From Methylobacterium sp. C25 (GTDB lineage Bacteria > Pseudomonadota > Alphaproteobacteria > Rhizobiales > Beijerinckiaceae), in the NCBI RefSeq assembly GCF_021352225.1, contig NZ_JAAUVI010000019.1, positions 1,904 through 54,454 of the forward strand: a DNA stretch of 52,551 bases, given 5' to 3'. Of the stretch, positions 15,058 to 24,288 are shown one piece after another. Below the pieces are notes generated by a model, which was not told the origin of the DNA, ran no database searches, and saw nothing but the letters and a program-made list of their open reading frames with translations. A program made the position numbers and the translations under genes. Every line of letters begins with the position of its first letter. Position 1 is the first letter of the stretch.

Positions 15058-16467
15058 ATGCAGTCGAATTGGTTGGTTCTGGGGCTCACCCTCGCCTACA
15101 TGCTCGGCATGGGGCTGATCAGCCTCTGGGCGAAGCGCTACGCCAAGAGCGCCGAGAAGTTCACGACGGGCGGCACACGTCATCCCGCCTTCCTCATTGG
15201 CTTCCTGCTGATGTCCGAATTCATTGGCACTGCCGCGAGCGTCGGCACCACGCAGACTGCCTACAAGGCGGGATTGTCCGCCGCCTGGAACATCGCAGCG
15301 CTCGGCATCGGCTTCGTCCTCTACGCCGTCTTTCTCGCGCGCCGCTTCAAGGATCTCGGCGAGAACACGATCTCGGGCGCTCTCTCCCACGCTTACGGAC
15401 GGCCGACCAAGCTCGCCACCTCCGTCATCATGATCTTCGCGCTGCAGATCGTGGCGATCTCGACCTATGCGGGCGGCGGCTCGATCCTGGCCGGCCTGCT
15501 CAAGGTCGACCGCACCACCGCCATCGTCATCACCGGCATCGTTTCGACGCTCTATGTCGGCGTCGGCGGCATGCATTCGGTGATCTACACCAACGTGGTC
15601 CACGCGATGGTGAAGTATCTCGGCATCCTCGTCGCCGCCGGCTTCGGCCTCTGGCTCGTCGGCGGCCCGAGCGAGCTCGCCCTGCGGGTGCCGCCCGACA
15701 TGTTCTCGGTCGACAAGGTCGGCTGGGCCCAGATCTGCGCCTGGCTGATCGCCGGCATCGGCGCGGTCTTCTCGACCCAGTACGTCATCCAGGCGATCAA
15801 CACGGTGCCGGATGGGCAGACCGCGCGGAAAGCGAGCTTCTACTGTGCCGTGCTGCTGGTGCCCTTCGGCATCCTCGCCGCCCTCGTCGGAGTCTGCGCC
15901 TCGGCGGCCCTGCCGGGCATCAAGCCGATCGACGCCCTGCCGCAGCTCATCGCGCGCATGGATAGCGGGCTCGCCGCCATCGTCGTGGCGGGCGTGGCCG
16001 GCTCGCTCTTTGGTACGATCTCGGCGCTGAGCATCGGCGCGGCGACCCTGATCTACAAGGACTTCTACCTGCCGCTCGCCGGCGAGGGACGCGGCTCGCT
16101 CGCCTTCGTCCGGTTCGCCACCATCGCGGTCGGCCTGCTGCCGATCCCGCTCGCCATCTACGCGCCGGACATCCTCAAGGTGACCTTCCTCGCGAAGTCG
16201 CTGAGGGCGACGCTGGCCGTGCTGGTGCTCTTCGCCTTCTTCGCCCCGCGCTTCAGCAGCGGCAAGGCGGCGGTCGTCAGCATCGTCGCCTCGCTGATCT
16301 GCACGGTCGGCTGGTTCCTGGCCGGCGATCCCTACGGCGTCGACAACGCCTACATCGCCTTCGGCATCCCGCTGGTCGTGATGGTGCTGGGCCACTTCCT
16401 GAAGGGTGACGGCGCCCGCGACCTGCCGGGCCATGCCGTCCCGAGCGACGATCCCGGGCGGGCCTGA
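15058..16467 (+). CDS. Sodium:solute symporter (SSS family)
   Basis: A 469-residue, strongly hydrophobic protein with about 13 membrane segments, starting MQSNWLVLGLTLAYMLGMG. The early WAKRYAKSAEKFTTGG and GTAASVGTTQTAYKAGLSAAW segments match the SSS fold of sodium-coupled uptake carriers. Substrate is not evident; the neighbouring AraC gene and hmf-type operon make an organic acid such as a furan acid plausible (inference). GC and codon use match the neighbours. The AraC gene follows after 52 bp on the same strand. Confidence 0.88.
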   Translation: MQSNWLVLGLTLAYMLGMGLISLWAKRYAKSAEKFTTGGTRHPAFLIGFLLMSEFIGTAASVGTTQTAYKAGLSAAWNIAALGIGFVLYAVFLARRFKDLGENTISGALSHAYGRPTKLATSVIMIFALQIVAISTYAGGGSILAGLLKVDRTTAIVITGIVSTLYVGVGGMHSVIYTNVVHAMVKYLGILVAAGFGLWLVGGPSELALRVPPDMFSVDKVGWAQICAWLIAGIGAVFSTQYVIQAINTVPDGQTARKASFYCAVLLVPFGILAALVGVCASAALPGIKPIDALPQLIARMDSGLAAIVVAGVAGSLFGTISALSIGAATLIYKDFYLPLAGEGRGSLAFVRFATIAVGLLPIPLAIYAPDILKVTFLAKSLRATLAVLVLFAFFAPRFSSGKAAVVSIVASLICTVGWFLAGDPYGVDNAYIAFGIPLVVMVLGHFLKGDGARDLPGHAVPSDDPGRA

Positions 16468-16519
16468 GCGATGAAAGGGACGCGCTGCAGCCGAAACGCA
16501 GGCCCGCGAGTTATCCGGC

Positions 16520-17371
16520 ATGTCGCAAGCGCTTGAGATCACCCACGGCGCCTTCGGCCGCGTCGCCCTGCTCGACATGGACAGGGCGCTGGTGCGGCAT
16601 GCCCATCCGCATTGCCACGTGCTGCTCAAGGTCGATGGCGACGACACCCAGTTCCTGGTCGGCGACCGGCTCGTCTCGCTGACCGACGACCAGCTCGTGC
16701 TGGTCAATGCCTGGGAGACCCACGCCTACGTCCATGACCCGGCGCGCGAGAAGGCGGTGATCCTCGCGCTCTACATCGAGCCGGACTGGCTGCGCGGCTT
16801 CCGGCCGAACTGGGCCGCGAGCGGCGCGCCCGATTTCTTCGAGCGCGCCACCGGCGCCACCACACCCGCGATCCGCGCCATCACCCAGGATCTCGCGGCG
16901 GAGCTGATCTACGCCTCGGGCTCGAACCACATCCAGGACGAGCTCCTGTCCCGCCTGATGATCGCGGTGATCGAGCGTTTCACGGCCTGGCGCGACGTTG
17001 GTGGCTCGAGCCGGGACGCGGCCCGGCCGGCCTCCGATTGGCGGGTGCGCCGCGCCATCGAGCGGATGCGGGAGAACCCGGGCGCGGCTGGCGGCGTCAG
17101 CACCCTCGCCCGCGAGGCCGGGTTGTCGCGGGCGCACTTCTATCGGCAGTTCGAGATGATGACGGGCGCCTCGCCCAACGTCTTCCTCAACGCGATCCGC
17201 GTCGAGCGCGCCGTCGAGGCGCTGGTCGGTGCTGAGGACGAGATCGGCGAACTCGGCACGCGGCTCGGCTTCGGCGAGCCCGCGCATTTCTCGCGCTTCT
17301 TCCGCGACCATGTCGGCGTGCCGCCAAGCGCCTTCCGCAGGATCGCACGCCGGGGTGCGCCGGCTCATTAA
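16520..17371 (+). CDS. AraC-family transcriptional regulator
   Basis: A 283-residue protein. The N-terminal half is a cupin-like ligand-binding domain (RHAHPHCHVLLKVDGD near the start; LVLVNAWETHAYVHD). The C-terminal 100 residues hold two helix-turn-helix units (STLAREAGLSRAHFYRQFE; then LGTRLGFGEPAHFSRFFRD), ending PPSAFRR. It lies between the symporter and the molybdenum-hydroxylase operon, all on one strand, so it probably activates one or both. No strong ribosome site precedes the ATG. Confidence 0.9.
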   Translation: MSQALEITHGAFGRVALLDMDRALVRHAHPHCHVLLKVDGDDTQFLVGDRLVSLTDDQLVLVNAWETHAYVHDPAREKAVILALYIEPDWLRGFRPNWAASGAPDFFERATGATTPAIRAITQDLAAELIYASGSNHIQDELLSRLMIAVIERFTAWRDVGGSSRDAARPASDWRVRRAIERMRENPGAAGGVSTLAREAGLSRAHFYRQFEMMTGASPNVFLNAIRVERAVEALVGAEDEIGELGTRLGFGEPAHFSRFFRDHVGVPPSAFRRIARRGAPAH

Positions 17372-17478
17372 TGAGACGGATTGGTAAGCCGCGGGGCCGC
17401 CCCGGCATGGTCCCTCCCCCGGCGCGCGCCTAGTCTCTCTTCGTGCATGGAGCCCGCAAGAGCTCCGGGAGGAGACGG

Positions 17479-20445
17479 TTGCTCAGCATCGAGCCCATGG
17501 GTCACGTCGGACTATCGATCGAGCGCGTGGAAGACGCCGCGCTGCTGACCGGCCGCGGCCGCTACGTCGACGATCTCGGCACGCCGCCCGGCACGCTGCA
17601 CGCCGCGATCCTGCGATCGCCGCACGCCCATGCCGACATCGTCGCGATCGACAAGAGCGCGGCCCTGGCGCTGCCGGGCGTGATCGCGGTCGTCACCGGC
17701 GCGGACATCCAGGACATCACCACCGGCCTCGTTCCCGCGGTGCGGGCCAAGGTCGATGCGCGGGTCATCGGCACCGACCGCGTGCGCTATGTCGGCGAGC
17801 CCGTCGCCGTGGTGATCGCCCGCGACCGCTACCTCGCCGAGGACGGCGCCGAGCTCGTCGAGGTCGAGTACAGGCTGCGGCCGGCCGTGGTCGATCCCGA
17901 GGCCTCACTCGCCGCCGATGCGCACGTGCTGCACGAGGGCGTCGGCGCCAATCTCGTGAGCGAGCGGAGTTTTCGCTACGGCGACCCCGAAACGGCTTTC
18001 CAACAAGCGCCGCACCAGCTCTCGGTGACGGTCCACTACCCACGCAACACCGGCTCGCCGATCGAGACCTACGGGCTCGTCGCCACCTACGAGCCGACGG
18101 ACGGTAGCTACGACGTCCTCGCCAATTTCCAGGGCCCGTTCAGCATCCACACGGTGATGGCGCGGGCGCTCAAGGTGCCCGGCAATCGCTTGCGGATCAG
18201 GACGCCGCCGGATTCCGGCGGCAGCTTCGGCGTGAAGCAGGGCGTCGCGCCCTATGCGGTGCTGATCGCGGCCGCGTCCCGGCTGGTCGGGCGCCCGGTG
18301 AAATGGGTCGAGGACCGGCTGGAGCATCTCGCCGCCTCGGTTTCGGCGACGAACCGCGTGACGACCCTCAAGGCCGCCTTCGACGACGAGGGCGTCGTCA
18401 CCGCCCTCGACTGGGACCAGCTCGAGGATTGCGGCGCCTACCTGCGCGCGCCGGAGCCCGCCACGCTCTACCGGATGCACGGCAACCTCACCGGCGCCTA
18501 CGCGATCCGCAACGTCGCGATCCGCAACCGCGTGGTGCTCACCAACAAGACGCCGACCGGGCTGGTGCGCGGCTTCGGCGGACCGCAGGTCTATTTCCCG
18601 CTCGAACGCCTGATGCACCGCATCGCCGTGATGCTGAAGCGCGATCCGTTCGAGGTGATCCGCAAGAACCTGATCCCGGCCGATGCCTTCCCCTACCGGA
18701 CTGCGACGGGCGCCCTATACGACAGTGGCAACTATCAGGAAGCCCTCGCCGTGGCCGCCCGCGACGGTGGCCTCGACGAACTCAAGCGCCGCCGAGACGC
18801 GGCCCGTGCCGAGGGCCGGCTCTACGGCATCGGCTACACCGCAGCGGTCGAGCCCAGTGTCTCGAATATGGGCTACATCACCACGGTCCTGACGCCCGAG
18901 GAGCGGGCCAAGGCCGGCCCGAAGAACGGCGCGCAGGCCACCGCCTCGATCACCATCGATCCGGTCGGCAGTGTCACCGTGCAGGTCGCCTCGACCCCGC
19001 AGGGCCAGGGTCACCGCACCGTGCTCGCGCAGGTCGTGGCCGACGCGCTCGGTCTTGAGATGAGCCTGGTCCGCGTCGTGACCGAGCTCGACACGGCCAA
19101 GGATGCCTGGTCGATCGCCTCCGGCAATTATTCGAGCCGGTTCGCTGCCGCCGTAGCCGGTGCCGCGCAACTCGCCGCCGTCAAGCTGCGGGGCCGGCTG
19201 GCGCGGATCGCGGCGGCCCAGCTCAACGTCGTGGCCGACGATCTCGTCTTCGCCGAGGGGCGCGTGACGTCGCGGCACAATCCGGACGTCTCGCTGCCCT
19301 TCGCCCGCGTCGCCGCGACGAGCCACTGGTCGCCGGGCCTCGTGCCGGAGGATGTCGAGGGCGGCATCCGCGAGACCGTGTTCTGGACGCCTCCGGAGCT
19401 GACCGCGCCCGACGAGGCGGACGGTATCAACTCCTCGCTCTGCCACGGCTTCATCTTCGATTTCTGTGGCGTCGAGATCGATCCGGTCACCGGCAAGCTC
19501 GGCATCGACCGCTACGTCACGATGCACGATTGCGGGCGCATCCTTCACCCAGGCATGGTCGAGGGGCAGGTGCGCGGCGGCTTCGCCCAGGCGCTCGGCG
19601 CGGCCGTCTACGAGGAGCTGTCCTACGGGCAGGACGGCGCCTTCCTCTCCGGTACGCTGGCCGACTACCTGCTGCCGACGGCGACCGAGGTGCCGGAGCT
19701 GACGGTGCTCCATGTCGAGAGCCCCTCCCCCTTCACGCCGCTCGGCGCCAAGGGCGTCGGCGAAGGCAACTGCATGTCGACGCCGGTCTGCCTCGCCAAC
19801 GCGGTGGCGGATGCCCTCGGGATCGAGGCGATCGACCTGCCTCTGACGCCCGCCAAGATCGCGGCCCTCGCCGCCGCCGGCGACGAGCCGGCCCCTCCCC
19901 CGGGCCACGACAAACCGAAGGCGTCGACCAAGCCGGGCGACCGCACCATGCGCGGCGAAGGCAAAGCCGAGGTCGCCGCCCCGCCGGAAAAGGTCTGGGC
20001 GATGCTGCTCGATCCGGACGTGCTCGCCTCCGTCATCCCCGGCGCGCATGGTGTGAAGAAGCTCTCGGACACGCATTTCAAGGCCGATGTGACGCTGGGC
20101 GTGGGGCCGGTGAAGGGCCGCTACAAGGCCGATGTCGAACTGACCGACCTCGATGCGCCGCGGGCCGCGACCCTGTCGGGCACGGTGACGGGCGGCCTCG
20201 GCAATGGCGGCGGCAACGGCCGCATCACCCTGGAGCCCATCGAGGGGGGCGGCACGCGGATCGGCTACACCTACGAAGCCCATGTCGGCGGCAAGGCCGC
20301 CGCGGTGGGCGGGCGCCTGCTCGACGGCGCCTCGCGCGTCATCATCGGCGGCTTCTTCTCGGCGCTTGCCCGCAAGGCCGGCGGGGGCCGGGGCGGGCCG
20401 GGCTTCCTGAAACGAATCTTCGCGATGCTGGGGATCGGCCGATGA
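17479..20445 (+). CDS. hmfA: Molybdenum hydroxylase large subunit with fused C-terminal CoxG domain; probable 2-furoyl-CoA dehydrogenase HmfA
   Basis: A 988-residue protein in two parts. Residues 1 to about 800 are the xanthine-dehydrogenase-family molybdopterin subunit (RGRYVDDLGTPPG, PDSGGSFGVKQG, VRGFGGPQ, and GAKGVGEGN carrying the active-site Glu). After a Pro/Lys-rich linker (about 800-823), residues 825-988 are a CoxG/SRPBCC domain (VWAMLLDPDVLASVIPGA), normally a separate protein in CO dehydrogenase clusters. The VRGFGGPQ loop excludes a form I CO dehydrogenase, which has AYRCSFR. Together with HmfB and HmfC it should hydroxylate 2-furoyl-CoA at C5. The start is read as TTG at 17479 behind GGAGGAGACGG; an ATG further upstream (17446) or at 17497 is possible. 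It overlaps hmfB by ATGA. Confidence 0.85.
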   Translation: MLSIEPMGHVGLSIERVEDAALLTGRGRYVDDLGTPPGTLHAAILRSPHAHADIVAIDKSAALALPGVIAVVTGADIQDITTGLVPAVRAKVDARVIGTDRVRYVGEPVAVVIARDRYLAEDGAELVEVEYRLRPAVVDPEASLAADAHVLHEGVGANLVSERSFRYGDPETAFQQAPHQLSVTVHYPRNTGSPIETYGLVATYEPTDGSYDVLANFQGPFSIHTVMARALKVPGNRLRIRTPPDSGGSFGVKQGVAPYAVLIAAASRLVGRPVKWVEDRLEHLAASVSATNRVTTLKAAFDDEGVVTALDWDQLEDCGAYLRAPEPATLYRMHGNLTGAYAIRNVAIRNRVVLTNKTPTGLVRGFGGPQVYFPLERLMHRIAVMLKRDPFEVIRKNLIPADAFPYRTATGALYDSGNYQEALAVAARDGGLDELKRRRDAARAEGRLYGIGYTAAVEPSVSNMGYITTVLTPEERAKAGPKNGAQATASITIDPVGSVTVQVASTPQGQGHRTVLAQVVADALGLEMSLVRVVTELDTAKDAWSIASGNYSSRFAAAVAGAAQLAAVKLRGRLARIAAAQLNVVADDLVFAEGRVTSRHNPDVSLPFARVAATSHWSPGLVPEDVEGGIRETVFWTPPELTAPDEADGINSSLCHGFIFDFCGVEIDPVTGKLGIDRYVTMHDCGRILHPGMVEGQVRGGFAQALGAAVYEELSYGQDGAFLSGTLADYLLPTATEVPELTVLHVESPSPFTPLGAKGVGEGNCMSTPVCLANAVADALGIEAIDLPLTPAKIAALAAAGDEPAPPPGHDKPKASTKPGDRTMRGEGKAEVAAPPEKVWAMLLDPDVLASVIPGAHGVKKLSDTHFKADVTLGVGPVKGRYKADVELTDLDAPRAATLSGTVTGGLGNGGGNGRITLEPIEGGGTRIGYTYEAHVGGKAAAVGGRLLDGASRVIIGGFFSALARKAGGGRGGPGFLKRIFAMLGIGR

Positions 20446-21284
20446 AGCCCGCTCCCTTCGACTACATCCGCGCCGAGAGCCTCGACGAGGCCCTGGCCGC
20501 CTTGAAGCAGTACGGCTCCGACGCGCGGATCATGGCTGGCGGCCAGTCGCTGCTGCCGATGCTGAACATGCGCCTCGCCAAGCCCGCGGTGGTGGTCGAC
20601 GTGATGCGGATCGCCGCACTCGCGAGCCCTGCAGTCGAGAAAGGCAGCCTCGTTGCCCCCGCCGGGATGCGGCAGGCGGCGATGCTGGCGCGTCCCGGCC
20701 TCGCCGCCGAGGTTCCGCTGCTCTCGCTGGCGCTGCCCTGGGTCGGCCACGTCCAGACGCGGGCCCGCGGCACGCTCTGCGGCTCGGTCGCCCATGCCGA
20801 TCCGAGCGCCGAGATCCCGCTCTGCCTCGTCGCGCTGAAAGGGTCGGTCCGGCTGCGCTCGGCCAAGCGCAAGCGCAGCGTAGCGGCGGAGGACTTCTTC
20901 GTCGGCATGATGCTGACCGACAAGGCCGACGACGAGATGATCGAGGCCATCGCCTTCCCGACCATCAGGCCCGGCACCGGCTACGCCTTCGCCGAGGTCG
21001 GTCGCCGCCACGGCGACTTCGCCATCGCCGCCTGCGCGGCGGTCGTCGAACAGGGCCGGATGCGGCTCGCCGTCGGCGGCGTCGGCGACCGGCCGCTCGC
21101 GCGCGATCTCGGCGCGCTCGACGGCTCCGCCCTCGACGACGCGCTCAACGCCTTCGCCTGGGAGCTCGGCGCGGGCGACGACGTCCACGCGACCGCGCGC
21201 TTCCGGCGCGACCTCGTGCGCAAGCTCGGCCGGCAGGTCCTGGAACAGGCCGCCGAGCGCGCCAATCGGAGGGACGCCGCATGA
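20442..21284 (+). CDS. hmfB: FAD-binding subunit of molybdenum hydroxylase (CoxM family), probable HmfB
   Basis: A 280-residue CoxM-family flavoprotein. FAD-contact motifs are AGGQSLLPMLNMRLAKP near residue 30 and GTLCGSVAHADPSAE near residue 108. It passes electrons from the 2Fe-2S subunit to an acceptor. The start overlaps the large-subunit stop (ATGA), and its own stop overlaps the next gene in the same way, so L, M and S subunits are translationally coupled. The frame is open far upstream, but that part is a shadow of the large subunit. Confidence 0.9.
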   Translation: MKPAPFDYIRAESLDEALAALKQYGSDARIMAGGQSLLPMLNMRLAKPAVVVDVMRIAALASPAVEKGSLVAPAGMRQAAMLARPGLAAEVPLLSLALPWVGHVQTRARGTLCGSVAHADPSAEIPLCLVALKGSVRLRSAKRKRSVAAEDFFVGMMLTDKADDEMIEAIAFPTIRPGTGYAFAEVGRRHGDFAIAACAAVVEQGRMRLAVGGVGDRPLARDLGALDGSALDDALNAFAWELGAGDDVHATARFRRDLVRKLGRQVLEQAAERANRRDAA

Positions 21285-21826
21285 GCCGGCTCGACGCCAA
21301 GCGGCGCCACATCGTCTCCTTCACGCTGAACGGAGCCCCGGCCGAGGTCGAGGTCGAGCCGCGCATGCTGCTCACCGACGCCCTGCGCTACGGCCTCGGT
21401 TTCACCGGCACCCATGTCGGCTGCGAGCACGGCGTCTGCGGCGCCTGCACCATTTCCATCGACGGCGCGCCCGCCCGTGCCTGCCTGACCTTGGCCGTGG
21501 CCATCGAGGGCGCCGAGATCCGGACCGTCGAGGGTCTCGGGCCGGCGCCGGGCCGGCTCGGCGTGCTGCAGGCGGCGTTCCGGCGGCATCACGCCCTGCA
21601 ATGCGGCTTCTGCACCGCCGGCATCCTGATGTCGCTGGACGCCCATCTCTTCCGTCATCCCGACCCGTCCCGCGAAGAGATCACCGAGGTGATCGGCGGT
21701 CACCTGTGCCGATGTACGGGCTATGCCCCGATCATCGCGGCCGCGCTGGAGGCGGCCGCGGAGATGCGAGGCGACACGCGAGGCACCGGCGAGGCAAAGA
21801 CATCGAGGACCGACGGCCATGCTTGA
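21281..21826 (+). CDS. hmfC: 2Fe-2S subunit of molybdenum hydroxylase (CoxS family), probable HmfC
   Basis: A 181-residue protein with both iron-sulphur clusters of the family: the plant-ferredoxin type (GCEHGVCGACTISIDG and a later Cys) and the all-helical type (CGFCTAGILM, then CRCTGY). The C-terminal 15 or so residues are a non-conserved tail. It starts by ATGA overlap with hmfB and its 3' end overlaps the CoA-ligase start by 8 bp. Confidence 0.92.
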   Translation: MSRLDAKRRHIVSFTLNGAPAEVEVEPRMLLTDALRYGLGFTGTHVGCEHGVCGACTISIDGAPARACLTLAVAIEGAEIRTVEGLGPAPGRLGVLQAAFRRHHALQCGFCTAGILMSLDAHLFRHPDPSREEITEVIGGHLCRCTGYAPIIAAALEAAAEMRGDTRGTGEAKTSRTDGHA

Positions 21827-23366
21827 TCTCGGAGCCAGCTTCCTGGCGAGCGTGTCGCGGGACCCGAAGGCCATCGCCATCGTCGATGGCGAGCGGCGGC
21901 TGACCTATGCCGAATGGTTCGAGACCATTTCGGCTGCCGTTGCCGGCCTGGAGCAACTCGGGCTGAAATCCGGCGACCATTTGGTCACCGTGCTTCAAAA
22001 CCGCTTCGAGGCGGCGACACTGCACTGGGCCTGCCAGTTCGTCGGGATCGTCATCACGCCGATCAACTGGCGGGCGAAGGCCGACGAGGTCGACTTCGCG
22101 GTCGAGAACTCGGAGGCCAGGGCGATCGTGTTCGAGCCCGTCTCCGCCGAGCACGCACGTGCCGCGACCTCCACGGCAGCCCTGCCGCGTGTCGCCGTCG
22201 GGATCGAACCGATGAGCGGCGAGACTGCCTTCGCCGACATCTTGGTGACGAATGCCACCCCGGCCAAGCCGCGCGCCAAAATCTCCGACACCTCGGTGAT
22301 GCTCTACACCTCGGGCACGACGGCGAAGCCGAAGGGCGTGCCGCGCTCGCATCAGGCGGAGCGGGCGGCCGCGCTGGCCCACGTGGCGCAGAACCTCTAC
22401 GCGCATCGCGAGCGTACGCTCGGCGTCATGCCACTCTATCACACGATGGGGGTGCGCTCGCTGCTCGCCATGTCGCTGATCGGAGGCACCTTCGTGTGCC
22501 TGCCGCGCTTCGATGTGGCCGGGGCGCTGAAGCTGATCGAGGCGGAGAAGGTCACCAACCTCTACCTCGTGCCGACGCTCTACCATGACGTCGTGCACCA
22601 CCCAGATTTCGCGGAGACCGACGTCTCGTCGGTGCGCAAGCTCGGCTTTGCCGGTGCTCCGATGACGGACGGCCTGCTCAAGCGGCTCACCGAGGCTTTC
22701 CGGCCGGATCTCTTCGTCAATCACTACGGCTCGTCGGAGGTCTACACCTTCACGATCAACCAGGATGCCGCGACAAAGCCGGGCTCGGCCGGCCGGGCCG
22801 GTCTCAACACGATGGTGCGTGTCGCGCCGATCGGAAACGATACACCCGATGCGATGGCAAAGCCACGCGAAGAGGGCGAGATCGCCGTCATCGCCTCGGG
22901 CGACGAGGCCTTCTCCGGCTACTGGCGCCGTCCCGAATCCGACGCCAAGGCCTTCCGCAACGGCTGGTACTTCTCTGGCGATACCGGCTTCGTCGACGAG
23001 GATGGCGACCTCTTCGTCACCGGCCGCATCGACGACATGATCATCACCGGCGGCGAGAACGTCTCCCCGGTCGAGATCGAGAGCTGTTTGTCGCTTCATC
23101 CGGCCGTGTCCGAAGTCGCCATCGTCGGGCTGCCCGACGAGCGCTGGGGCCGCATCGTCGCGGCCTTCGTGAAGCGCGCGTCGTCCGTCGACGGGACGAC
23201 TCTGGACGCCCATTGCCGCCAGTCCGGACTTCCCAGCCACAAGCTGCCGCGCCGCTACGTCTTCGTGTCCGAGCTGCCGAAATCGCCGGTCGGCAAGCTG
23301 CTGCGCCGACACCTCGTGGCGGGCGAGTTCGCCGCCGAGGGCGACGACGCGAAACCCGCCGCCTGA
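21819..23366 (+). CDS. hmfD: Acyl-CoA synthetase, probable 2-furoyl-CoA synthetase HmfD
   Basis: A 515-residue adenylate-forming enzyme. The AMP-binding loop is YTSGTTAKPKGVPRSH (near residue 162); later motifs are NHYGSSEVYTF, GWYFSGDTGFVDEDGD and GRIDDMIITGGENVSP; the catalytic Lys is in PKSPVGKLLRR near the end. It resembles aryl- and cyclic-acid CoA ligases. In the hmf pathway this step activates 2-furoate for hydroxylation by HmfABC. Start at 21819 is supported by GAGGA and the family N-terminus; the gene overlaps hmfC by 8 bp. Confidence 0.85.
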   Translation: MLDLGASFLASVSRDPKAIAIVDGERRLTYAEWFETISAAVAGLEQLGLKSGDHLVTVLQNRFEAATLHWACQFVGIVITPINWRAKADEVDFAVENSEARAIVFEPVSAEHARAATSTAALPRVAVGIEPMSGETAFADILVTNATPAKPRAKISDTSVMLYTSGTTAKPKGVPRSHQAERAAALAHVAQNLYAHRERTLGVMPLYHTMGVRSLLAMSLIGGTFVCLPRFDVAGALKLIEAEKVTNLYLVPTLYHDVVHHPDFAETDVSSVRKLGFAGAPMTDGLLKRLTEAFRPDLFVNHYGSSEVYTFTINQDAATKPGSAGRAGLNTMVRVAPIGNDTPDAMAKPREEGEIAVIASGDEAFSGYWRRPESDAKAFRNGWYFSGDTGFVDEDGDLFVTGRIDDMIITGGENVSPVEIESCLSLHPAVSEVAIVGLPDERWGRIVAAFVKRASSVDGTTLDAHCRQSGLPSHKLPRRYVFVSELPKSPVGKLLRRHLVAGEFAAEGDDAKPAA

Positions 23367-23402
23367 CCCTTTCCGCCAAAGACCAAACCCAGCGAGTGCC
23401 CG

Positions 23403-24194
23403 ATGACGACAGATCCCCGCCTCAGCAACCTCGACGGCTTTCGCGTCGAGATCGACCCGGCCCGTGAACGCGCCGACGTGATCCTCGCCCGGCCGCCGAT
23501 GAACGTAATCGCGATGCCCCAGCGCGACGAGATCCGCCGCGTCTTCGAGGCGCTCGACGAGGACGACCGCGTGCGCGTGATCGTGCTGCGCGCCGAGGGC
23601 GAACACTTCTCCTCCGGCGGCTACATCAAGGGCTTCCTGGAGGCGTCGCCCGAGCACGTCTCGAAGCTCGCCTGGAATATCGCCGCGCCCGCACGCTGTT
23701 CGAAGCCGGTGATCGCGGCCAACCGCGGCTACACCTTCGGCGTCGGCTTCGAGATCTCGCTGGCCTGCGACTTCCGCATCGTGTCGGAGACCTGCCGCTA
23801 CGCGCTGCCCGAGCAGAAGCTCGGCCAGATCCCCGGCTCCGGCGGCTCCGCCCGCCTGCAGAAGATCGTCGGCATCACGCGCACCAAGGACATCGTGATG
23901 CGCTCGAAGCGCATCCCCGGCCGCCAGGCCCTCGACTGGGGCATCGCCACGGAATGCGTGCCCGATGCCGATCTCGAGAAGACCGTGGACGCGCTCGTCG
24001 ACGAGCTGCGCGCCTTCTCGCCGATCGCCCAGCGGACCGCAAAGAAGCTCCTCAACGACACCGAGGATTCGACGCTGGCCATCGCCATCGAGCTCGAAGG
24101 CCACTGCTACAGCCGCCTGCGCCAGTCGGACGATTTCCGCGAGGGCGTCGAGGCTTTCCACGAGAAGCGCGCGCCGAAGTTCAAGGGCTCTTGA
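23403..24194 (+). CDS. hmfE: Enoyl-CoA hydratase/isomerase family, probable HmfE
   Basis: A 263-residue crotonase-fold protein. The oxyanion and active-site segments are present: GEHFSSGGYIKG, GVGFEISLACD and ALPEQKLGQIPGSGG, with both glutamates that hydratases use. In the hmf model it handles the product of furoyl-CoA hydroxylation, giving 2-oxoglutaryl-CoA and then 2-oxoglutarate by hydrolysis. Assignment to that step rests on position in the operon rather than on sequence alone. It begins 36 bp after hmfD. Confidence 0.82.
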   Translation: MTTDPRLSNLDGFRVEIDPARERADVILARPPMNVIAMPQRDEIRRVFEALDEDDRVRVIVLRAEGEHFSSGGYIKGFLEASPEHVSKLAWNIAAPARCSKPVIAANRGYTFGVGFEISLACDFRIVSETCRYALPEQKLGQIPGSGGSARLQKIVGITRTKDIVMRSKRIPGRQALDWGIATECVPDADLEKTVDALVDELRAFSPIAQRTAKKLLNDTEDSTLAIAIELEGHCYSRLRQSDDFREGVEAFHEKRAPKFKGS

Positions 24195-24288
24195 GTATCA
24201 CCGGATCAGGGAGGGTCGAGCACTGAAGATCGCAGCCGAACCATCGCCGGGAGGCGCCACGTCATCGGCCCCGACCGATCGTCAGCGC

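Noticed and set aside
17479..21826. Aerobic CO dehydrogenase (coxMSL)
   Set aside because: The active-site loop is VRGFGGPQ, not AYRCSFR, and the operon continues with a CoA ligase and crotonase, which fits an acyl-CoA hydroxylase.
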